DNA from: Rickettsiales bacterium
GTDB taxonomy: Bacteria > Pseudomonadota > Alphaproteobacteria > Rickettsiales > Anaplasmataceae
Assembly: GCA_031284675.1 (NCBI GenBank)
Contig: JAITXQ010000057.1
Span: 1-11,798, forward strand
Direction: 5' to 3'
DNA: 11,798 nt
A model generated the notes under the pieces. The model was not told where the DNA came from. It worked only from the letters and a program-made list of their open reading frames with translations, and did no database searches. The translations under genes and the position numbers were made by a program. Positions 6,103-11,798 of the stretch are shown here, piece by piece. Positions within the stretch are counted from its first letter, which is position 1; each line of letters starts with the position of its first letter.

Positions 6103-8971
6103 AGCCAAATTTTTTTTTCTAGTATTAATTTTGCTAGGTGCAAATAATGGATATTCTGATATTTGCAAAGATATACGTTTTCATACTGATGCTGAAGCTA
6201 CAGGAAGCTCAATAGGAAAAGGTTTTGTGAACTTCTTTACTGGCAAGTGGGGTGATTTAAAATTTGATCCTCATTTATTAAAAGAAATTAAAGTAACGAC
6301 AGTGAAAGATCAAGGAATTGATGGTTATTTTAATCCAAAGATTCAAGTTTGCGACTACGAAGGAGGTAATTGTTATATATTACCCAATAAAACATCATGC
6401 CAACAGATATACGGAACGCAGACAAACGGAGCTGGAATTTCTGCAGCAGTTTTTATCGATTGGGAAGAAGATACAATATTAGATGGTGAAAAAATTAAGG
6501 AAGGAATTGCGAAAGGTCTTGAATGGGAATGGGTAGACAATGTAACTAAAGAAGAGCAAGAAAAATTTGCTAAATCCCCTAAGATATGTGTTTGTAGCCA
6601 AAAAGCAGCCTGTATGGGAGGTTTTTTCTCATATTTTTCTAAAATGGGTGAAGGAGCAAATATTTTCCGTCCTGGAGATATGGCAAATACCTGTGATACT
6701 TGCTATCAAACAAAGGTGAAATGTGCTCCTGTGCCACTTGCACCTGGCCCCCCTCCATTTTGCGAGCAACTTGCGATGTCACCTCCACAAGTTAGAATTG
6801 TCCCTATAACAAATGAAGATAATGATTATTTTAGTCCAAGAGTTGAAGTAATGATTAGTGGACTAGAAAGAAAATACCTGGATTTTCAAGAAACTTCACA
6901 TAAAGTTGGAGATGGTAAGGGTACTACCTATTACTTTGAAACTTATAGAAAAAAAGATCAGCTCTGTGCTGAATACCGTGGTACTGAAAGAGAAGAGTCT
7001 AAAAGAAGGTTACAATTTCCTGCTCGTTGTTTCCCAGCACCTCCTGCTCCAGAGCTTAAAGAAGTGAGTATACCAAAACCTGAGGAGGGTAAGGATGAAA
7101 ATACACTAAAAGTAAAAATTAAGATGAGTGCAAATGCCTGTAATGGATCAGGTATGATCTATAGTGGTGATCTCTGTACTTTTTATGTTAACACTGGTTC
7201 TCCGACAAACATTGGCCCTCTGTCTTTGAAAGTAGTAAAACCGAGAATAGTTAGAAAAACAACTAATAGTGATAACAATGAAAGTAATATTACTGATATT
7301 ATAGAAGGTATATTGAGAAAGAATCCTCAGCTTAAAGTTTTAGAACAATATGGGCTTACTCCTAATATTGGGATCCAGCTTCCTGATGGTAAGGATCACA
7401 GTATAACAAATTCCATGGAAGACAATGGAATCGGATCTACTAAGTGGGAATTAGATAATATGGGACAACCAAAAATAGAAGTAAGATATACGAGAGTAAG
7501 AGACCAAGAAAATTCTAAAAGTAAAATGCTTTGCCTTTCTGGTTGGCAGCCAGAACCAGAAGAGTTTGTTCTTGAGAGAGATGGTAAGATAATACCACTA
7601 AAATCAGTGGGAACAAGGTATATTAAATATAATGCTGTTTACTCAAAGAAATCAAATCAGTTCTATTATCTTCCAAACAAGGAAAATAAAATAGCCGACC
7701 TCTTAAAAAGACCTCAAAGTCAATTGGATACAATAATATTCAATAAGCTAGGATATATTTTCTTTCCTGAAGAAAATAAGCAGGAGAAGGGAAAATGCAA
7801 TTACTGTGTGGATGAAGGTAAAGGTGAAAAAATAGATGACTATTTTATGCAAAATAAAGTCAAAGTAGTATACAAATTGACAGGTACAGATGTAGAGCAT
7901 GAGGAGGAATGTAAACAAGGTCATGATGGCTGTACTTGCCCTGACAATATATGTCGTCGCTCAACAAAGTATAAAAATAAAGGTGGTGAATACTTCTTTT
8001 TAAAATCTTTAAATGGGTTGGAATATCAAGAAGTACCAATAAAAGCAAACAGAACAGAAATTTTTTATGCTGATAAATTGTGTAGATTTGACTTGGCAGG
8101 TTTAAAAAATAGATTGCGTGAAATAATAGTAAAGCAATTGAAAGATAAGAAACAGAAACTTGAAGAGAGTAGTCGAGGATCTTACGATCTTAGAGGTGGT
8201 TATACAAATGACTTATCAAGATATGATTATGTTGAAATAGAAGCGTGGGGAGGCGGTGAAGCAGGTCACATACAAGGTACACCTAGTGGCTGCAAAGATA
8301 CTAACTGTTCCACTGAAAATAGACCAGGAATGCCAGGAGATTATATTAAAGCTAAATTGAAAATTGATCCTAATTATCCTATAATTAAAGTTGAAGTTAC
8401 AGAGGGTGGTGGTGGACAAGAAGACTTTTTATCAAATAAAGATGGTGGACCAACTTTCATAAAAATGTGTAAGGACATTTCAGAAGGTAATTGCAAATCA
8501 TTAATCACAGTTGCTGGTGGAGGTACTTCTAGGACATATGCTGGTAAAGATTATAAAGAGACAATAATTCATAAACCAGGTTTAAAATTAGAAGAAACAA
8601 TCATAAAAGGAATTGAATTGAATTCTACTGACGATAATAAAATAACATATATAGAAGATGGTGAAATAAAATATAAAACAGTAAGTAGATGTAATAACGC
8701 AAACAGAAATATATATGGTGCAGGTGGCTGTATTAATAGAAGTGGTAGCGGTAAAAATTATAGTAAAGGTTTCCCTGGTTATGTGAAAATTAAACCTATG
8801 CTCAATGAAATTGACGAAAGTAAAATAAATAAAATAAATGATGCTATTGAGAAAATGATACAAAACCCAAATGGTATCAAAAGTATTGATAATTCTTGGA
8901 TAAATAAACTTGATGACAAGATCATCGATACAATTAGAGAAGAAATTAAAAAAGAATTGTTAGGATTGTGA
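6083..8971 (+). CDS. Large exported Cys-rich protein with C-terminal glycine-rich domain
   Basis: This 962-residue protein starts with a signal peptide (Lys5-7-9, hydrophobic 10-18, likely cleavage after GYS) and has no further clear membrane segment. About thirty cysteines are scattered through it, many paired (CVC, CDTC, CNYC, CTC), pointing to disulfides in the periplasm or outside. A proline-rich segment, PLAPGPPPFCE, near residue 220 recalls the large N-terminal extensions of Rickettsiales VirB6 proteins, but the polytopic VirB6 channel domain is absent. Residues about 714-905 form a glycine-rich domain: Y-x-Y-V-E-I-E-A-W-G-G-G, then GMPGDY, TEGGGGQ, VAGGG and finally GYVKIKP, the order seen in glycine-rich domains of phage tail and surface proteins. 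A charged helical tail (906-962) follows. The start overlaps virB4 by 20 bases, so translation is probably coupled. A surface or adhesin-like component of the secretion apparatus is the best guess. Confidence 0.8.
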   Translation: MGSVKLKAKFFFLVLILLGANNGYSDICKDIRFHTDAEATGSSIGKGFVNFFTGKWGDLKFDPHLLKEIKVTTVKDQGIDGYFNPKIQVCDYEGGNCYILPNKTSCQQIYGTQTNGAGISAAVFIDWEEDTILDGEKIKEGIAKGLEWEWVDNVTKEEQEKFAKSPKICVCSQKAACMGGFFSYFSKMGEGANIFRPGDMANTCDTCYQTKVKCAPVPLAPGPPPFCEQLAMSPPQVRIVPITNEDNDYFSPRVEVMISGLERKYLDFQETSHKVGDGKGTTYYFETYRKKDQLCAEYRGTEREESKRRLQFPARCFPAPPAPELKEVSIPKPEEGKDENTLKVKIKMSANACNGSGMIYSGDLCTFYVNTGSPTNIGPLSLKVVKPRIVRKTTNSDNNESNITDIIEGILRKNPQLKVLEQYGLTPNIGIQLPDGKDHSITNSMEDNGIGSTKWELDNMGQPKIEVRYTRVRDQENSKSKMLCLSGWQPEPEEFVLERDGKIIPLKSVGTRYIKYNAVYSKKSNQFYYLPNKENKIADLLKRPQSQLDTIIFNKLGYIFFPEENKQEKGKCNYCVDEGKGEKIDDYFMQNKVKVVYKLTGTDVEHEEECKQGHDGCTCPDNICRRSTKYKNKGGEYFFLKSLNGLEYQEVPIKANRTEIFYADKLCRFDLAGLKNRLREIIVKQLKDKKQKLEESSRGSYDLRGGYTNDLSRYDYVEIEAWGGGEAGHIQGTPSGCKDTNCSTENRPGMPGDYIKAKLKIDPNYPIIKVEVTEGGGGQEDFLSNKDGGPTFIKMCKDISEGNCKSLITVAGGGTSRTYAGKDYKETIIHKPGLKLEETIIKGIELNSTDDNKITYIEDGEIKYKTVSRCNNANRNIYGAGGCINRSGSGKNYSKGFPGYVKIKPMLNEIDESKINKINDAIEKMIQNPNGIKSIDNSWINKLDDKIIDTIREEIKKELLGL

Positions 8972-8978
8972 GTCAAAA

Positions 8979-9001
8979 ATTTTAGAGCTATCGTCTAAAA
9001 T
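8979..9001. terminator. 8-base hairpin after the 962-residue gene
   Basis: ATTTTAGA (8979-8986) and TCTAAAAT (8994-9001) pair perfectly around the loop GCTATCG, eight bases after the TGA. A T-rich stretch (9011-9020, ending in TTTTT) follows at a distance. It probably marks the end of the secretion-like transcript, although the stem is AT-rich and would be weak. Confidence 0.45.
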
Positions 9002-9057
9002 GACTATAGATTCAATTTTTGCTTCTTGTTTTAATAATTAATTAAAATAAATCACGT

Positions 9058-9624
9058 ATGCATTTGCTGTTCAAATTTAATTGCTGTACTTTAACAAAAA
9101 GGTATGGCCAATGTAAGGAGAGGTGCTTTATATCTCTAAGGAATAAAATTTCTGAGTTAATAGAACAACAATTTAGCATTAAATACCATGACAATTATTT
9201 GGCTTACACTATACATAAATGGGCTGCAAGTGAAATATCTGATTCCATTGCTCTCTGTATAATTGGCTGTGGTGATTGCAAGGTCAGATATCAAAATATC
9301 GCGGATTCATTCAACATAACAAAAGAAGAAATTGACCAAAGCGATATTGTAAACATAGAAAGTAAAATAAAAAGTGAAGCTACAAAAAAAGGTGGTAAAT
9401 TTTCTGAGTTGATCTCTAAGTTTGATCAATCGTTAAAAGAACAGAGTGAAGAGTCTATTATACAAATTTTAGATTCATCCGCTGAGGAGATGTTAAAGAG
9501 TTTTTGTAACAGCACTGCATGGCAAAACAATTCTCCAGAGCCTCAAGAACCCTCTGCTTCATCTGAAGAGTATGCTACAAAAGGTTTAGAAACTAGTGTT
9601 AATCCAGATCCTTTTCCAACCTAA
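9058..9624 (+). CDS. Hypothetical cysteine-containing protein
   Basis: I do not recognise this 188-residue protein. It has no signal peptide or membrane helix. The first 75 residues carry seven cysteines (C9, C10, C19, C23, and IIGCGDCK with C71 and C74 after C67), enough for a small metal site or for disulfides. Residues 85-150 are charged and probably helical, and the last 35 are rich in Ser, Glu and Pro and likely disordered. No good Shine-Dalgarno precedes the ATG at 9058, and the next in-frame Met is far inside, so the true start could be an alternative codon. Its stop overlaps the stop of the convergent SH3 gene. Lying beside the secretion-like unit, it could be a substrate, but nothing in the sequence shows this. 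Confidence 0.6.
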   Translation: MHLLFKFNCCTLTKRYGQCKERCFISLRNKISELIEQQFSIKYHDNYLAYTIHKWAASEISDSIALCIIGCGDCKVRYQNIADSFNITKEEIDQSDIVNIESKIKSEATKKGGKFSELISKFDQSLKEQSEESIIQILDSSAEEMLKSFCNSTAWQNNSPEPQEPSASSEEYATKGLETSVNPDPFPT

Positions 9625-10121
9625 TCAACCCCATATATGTGCTCTTTTTGTACCCATGCTTTGCGTTTTTGGGTAGAAAGAGAACACCACTCTTTGTTGC
9701 ACTTTTCTATTTTTATTACAACAAACTTGTCTATTTTCATAGTAATCTTGCTGTCTGCACTCTGTTTTTGATATCCATAAGTATCTTCTTTTACAATCGC
9801 GTAGCGCTTATCACTAAGCAGATTGCCTTTTATCCATCCGCAATCTTCATCTATATCGCAGACCTTTTTCCAACTCTCAAACTCTTCTATCACTTTCAGG
9901 GGCAGATTTTTGCAAGTGTATATCCATTTTACAGGATAGTGGAATCCTGGTCCTGTTCTCATGTTGATTTTGTTTGATTTTGTTGAAACAAAGTTATTTG
10001 CAGACAAGCTAGGGCTAAATAATAAAAACAATAGGATAATAGTAGATCTATTTCTGAACCAAGATCCCAGTGTCACGCACTGGGATGACGTGAGGGATAG
10101 TGTAACAGACTTATTCATCAT
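9621..10121 (-). CDS. Exported bacterial SH3-domain protein
   Basis: This 166-residue protein contains a bacterial SH3-like domain at about 50-100, with the typical NMRTGPGFHYPV opening, a central EFESWKKVCD and the closing CGWIKGNLLS. A second, weaker SH3-like repeat covers about 105-166 (ITMKIDKFVVIKIEKCNKEWCSL and KRKAWVQKEHIYG). Such domains bind cell-wall peptides or other envelope partners. A signal peptide is present but starts late, at residues 22-41 (FRNR, hydrophobic run, SLSA). In front of it lies a palindromic-element peptide, SSQCVTLGS at 12-20, so the n-region has been lengthened by the insertion. Translation from the first ATG would still give an export signal. The gene converges with the 188-residue gene with stops overlapping, and diverges from E2. 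Confidence 0.82.
   Translation of the reverse strand: MMNKSVTLSLTSSQCVTLGSWFRNRSTIILLFLLFSPSLSANNFVSTKSNKINMRTGPGFHYPVKWIYTCKNLPLKVIEEFESWKKVCDIDEDCGWIKGNLLSDKRYAIVKEDTYGYQKQSADSKITMKIDKFVVIKIEKCNKEWCSLSTQKRKAWVQKEHIYGVD
10063..10088 (-). repeat. Wolbachia palindromic element in the SH3-protein gene
   Basis: Arms ATCCCAGTG (10064-10072) and CACTGGGAT (10078-10086) are perfect; the loop reads CGTGA on the coding strand instead of CTTGA in the other two copies. On the coding strand 25 of 26 bases match those copies, and the frame is the same, giving SSQCVTLGS. It sits upstream of the signal peptide. Confidence 0.9.
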
Positions 10122-10190
10122 AATTCACGATTAGATTGACATAAGATAAAGAGTAAATTAAAAATTGAATAGATTTTTAATTTATAATAA

Positions 10191-11471
10191 ATGCCTATAG
10201 AAATATTAATGCCTGCTCTTTCTCCAACAATGAGCAAAACTGGGGGGAAAATTGTAAAGTGGCATAAAAAAGAACAAGACAAAGTTGAAGTAGGCGATGT
10301 CATTGCTGAGATAGAGACTGATAAAGCCATAATGGAATTTGAATCCATAGATGAAGGAGTTCTGACAAAAATTTTAGTGTCGGAAGGAACAAGTGGCGTG
10401 CCTGTAAATCAACTGATAGCTCTAATGCTAGAAGAAGGGGAAGACAAGAATTCACTTGATAACTATATTTCAGCTTCTGCTACTAATATTGAAGCTAAGG
10501 AGGGAGTCGAAGCCAACCCTTCGATACCAACCAATTCTTCAACGTCATCTAACCCTTTGATGTCATCCCAGTGCTTGACACTGGGATCTAGAAAAGAAGA
10601 AGATACTAAAACAACAGAAGGTAGGGTAAAGATAAGTCCTCTAGCTAAGAAAATAGCTCAAAATGAAGGGGTTAATGTAAAGCAACTAAAAGGTACAGGA
10701 CCATATGGTCGTATCATTAAAGCTGATGTATTGGAGTCTTTAGGCAGTGGTATACGCACTGAAAGTCCTGAGGAAGATACCATAGTTGAAGTAAGCAACA
10801 TGCGTCAGGTAATAGCGCAGCGCCTGATTAAATCCAAACAGAATGTTCCACATTTTTATTTAACTGTAAACTGCCAGGTTGATAAGTTAATATCGTTAAA
10901 AAACGAGATTAACTCAGCAGATGAAAATAACAAAGTAACAATTAATGACCTAATCATAAAAGCTGCAGCTTTCAGCATGAAAAAATTTCCTGACATAAAT
11001 TCTTCGTGGATAGATAATAAGATACTGAGATATGCAAACATAGATATTTCAATTGCTGTAGCACTTGAAGATGGGCTAATTACCCCTATAGTAAAAAATG
11101 CCGATAAAAAGGGTATTTTATCTATATCAAAAGAAGTGAAAGATTTAGTAAGCAGAGCAAGATCTGGAAAATTGAAACCTGAAGAATTTCAAGGAGGAGG
11201 GTTTACTATCTCCAATTTAGGCATGTTTGGTATAAAAGCTTTCAGCGCTATAATCAATCCGCCGCAATCTTGCATTATGGCAGTTGGTGCATCTAAAAAG
11301 CAACCGATTGTTATAAATGACAAAATAGAAATAGCAGAAATAATGACAGTAACGCTCTCTGTTGACCACCGGACAGTTGATGGAGCATTAGGAGCGAAAT
11401 TTTTAAACGCTTTTAAGCATTATATAGAGAATCCTCTAGTGATGCTTATTGAAACTGCGGTAACCTGTTAG
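10191..11471 (+). CDS. pdhC: Pyruvate dehydrogenase E2, dihydrolipoamide acetyltransferase
   Basis: This 426-residue protein is the acetyltransferase core of the pyruvate dehydrogenase complex, which transfers the acetyl group from lipoyl-lysine to CoA in the cytoplasm. The N-terminal lipoyl domain (1-84) starts MPIEILMPALSPTM and carries the lipoylated K45 in ETDKAIMEF. A flexible Ser/Asn/Thr linker (about 85-144) follows, then the peripheral-subunit-binding domain (147-182, KISPLAKKIA to GPYGRIIKADVLE) and the catalytic domain (about 195-426) with DHRTVDG, active-site H393 and D397. All key residues are intact. A palindromic element encodes residues 125-134 within the linker, where it should not disturb folding. 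The first ATG gives the family's normal N-terminus although no Shine-Dalgarno is seen. TTGACA at 10136-10141 may be a -35 box, but no good -10 partners it. No E1 or E3 gene is adjacent in this window. Confidence 0.96.
   Translation: MPIEILMPALSPTMSKTGGKIVKWHKKEQDKVEVGDVIAEIETDKAIMEFESIDEGVLTKILVSEGTSGVPVNQLIALMLEEGEDKNSLDNYISASATNIEAKEGVEANPSIPTNSSTSSNPLMSSQCLTLGSRKEEDTKTTEGRVKISPLAKKIAQNEGVNVKQLKGTGPYGRIIKADVLESLGSGIRTESPEEDTIVEVSNMRQVIAQRLIKSKQNVPHFYLTVNCQVDKLISLKNEINSADENNKVTINDLIIKAAAFSMKKFPDINSSWIDNKILRYANIDISIAVALEDGLITPIVKNADKKGILSISKEVKDLVSRARSGKLKPEEFQGGGFTISNLGMFGIKAFSAIINPPQSCIMAVGASKKQPIVINDKIEIAEIMTVTLSVDHRTVDGALGAKFLNAFKHYIENPLVMLIETAVTC
10563..10588 (+). repeat. Wolbachia palindromic element in the E2 linker
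   Basis: Arms ATCCCAGTG (10565-10573) and CACTGGGAT (10579-10587) surround the loop CTTGA. The 26 bases are identical to the copy at 2795-2820 and are read in the same frame (SSQCLTLGS, followed by R). Confidence 0.92.
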
Positions 11472-11541
11472 CATTGTTATTATAAAATTCATATCTCTCA
11501 ATTTATACTTTTATTAGTTAATAAGGTTTAGAGGTAAAAAA

Positions 11542-11798
11542 ATGACTGATACAAAAATACAACAATCTAGTATATCTTTTGCTGCTGCACGATCAAAATT
11601 TTTGAACGGTACGCTTCAAACACTAATTCTAGATTAAGGAAGGAAGAAAGTATAGGAAATGGAAGGCTTTTTGGATTTTACGGAATAGGAAATGAGAGTA
11701 GAAAAGATATGAACCAAGAAATTAACAGGAGATCTATGGCGAGTATGTTCAATTTCAAGTCTATTTTTGAGGTAGCCAAAAACCGTCTCAATGATGGA
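11542..11798 (+). pseudogene. Start of an unidentified gene, apparently frameshifted, cut by the window edge
   Basis: GAGGT at 11531-11535 precedes an ATG at 11542 by six bases, so a real start is likely. That frame stops after 31 residues (TAA at 11635-11637). Another frame is open from about 11571 to the last base; from GAA at 11604 it runs 65 codons to the edge and reads ERYASNTNSRLRKEESIG and onward. The two overlap at a run AAAATTTTT (11595-11603); one extra T would join them as ..ARSKFFERYASN... The open second frame has no early ATG; its first is at 11709. I read this as one gene with a one-base loss, or a sequencing error. The product is not recognised. Confidence 0.5.

Noticed and set aside
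8224-8800. Glycine-rich region as a collagen-like or tandem-repeat domain.
   Set aside because: There is no Gly-X-Y periodicity and no repeat unit; the glycine clusters are spaced as in a folded glycine-rich domain.
8588-8863. Minus-strand open frames rich in Phe, Ile and Tyr opposite the 962-residue gene, resembling membrane proteins.
   Set aside because: The composition is what the reverse complement of AT-rich coding sequence gives, and there is no start signal.
10136-10188. TTGACA (10136) and TATAAT (10183) as a promoter for E2.
   Set aside because: They are about 41 bases apart, and the TATAAT touches the ATG at 10191, so they cannot act together; no suitable -10 lies 16-18 bases after TTGACA.
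10118-10348. Minus-strand open frame overlapping the start of the E2 gene.
   Set aside because: It covers the lipoyl domain coding sequence and has no motif; E2 is certain.
11593-11606. Programmed -1 ribosomal frameshift at TCA AAA TTT TTG.
   Set aside because: The bases do not make an X XXY YYZ slippery heptamer in the zero frame and no clear downstream structure was seen; a simple one-base loss explains it better.
1-11798. CRISPR array, tRNA, rRNA, transposase or prophage genes.
   Set aside because: No regularly spaced repeats, no cloverleaf with a T-loop signature, and no transposase or phage motif was found on either strand; the only repeats are the palindromic elements and the leader region.

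Overview
The window looks like a piece of a Wolbachia (Rickettsiales) chromosome. The grounds are the very AT-rich sequence, three copies of a short palindrome that matches the known Wolbachia palindromic elements inserted in frame inside protein genes, a divergent second VirB4 ATPase of the kind found in Rickettsiales, and a Rickettsiales-type pyruvate dehydrogenase E2. The genus call rests on recognition, not on a database search.

Layout. Positions 1-354 carry no gene; they look like decayed interspersed repeat with a relic of the palindromic element, then a promoter-like region. A tight pair follows: a four-helix cytochrome b561 (355-876) and an FMN-dependent nitronate monooxygenase/FabK-type oxidoreductase (882-1880). 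Next is a 408-residue protein of unknown function (1979-3205) with a long polar, probably disordered body and a C-terminal transmembrane hairpin. It sits directly upstream of secretion genes and is a candidate effector or envelope protein.

The centre (3307-8971) is the most interesting part. It is a compact three-gene unit behind a good extended -10 promoter: a small exported protein with a hydrophobic hairpin (VirB2/VirB3-like at most), a full-length VirB4 paralogue whose Walker A lysine is replaced by arginine, and, overlapping it by 20 bases, a 962-residue exported protein with many cysteines and a C-terminal glycine-rich domain. I infer that these form an accessory type IV secretion module separate from the main vir operons.

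Downstream are a 188-residue cysteine-containing protein of unknown function (9058-9624) and, convergent with it and overlapping by a few bases, an exported bacterial SH3-domain protein (9621-10121, minus strand). Then come the pyruvate dehydrogenase E2 gene (10191-11471) and, at the right edge, the start of a gene that appears frameshifted (11542 to the end).

The three palindromic elements (in the 408-residue protein, the SH3 protein and E2) share the same orientation and reading frame relative to their hosts and all encode SSQC(L/V)TLGS. Each lies in a part of the protein that tolerates insertions: a disordered region, the N-terminus before a signal peptide, and an interdomain linker. No tRNA, rRNA, CRISPR array, transposase or prophage gene was seen.
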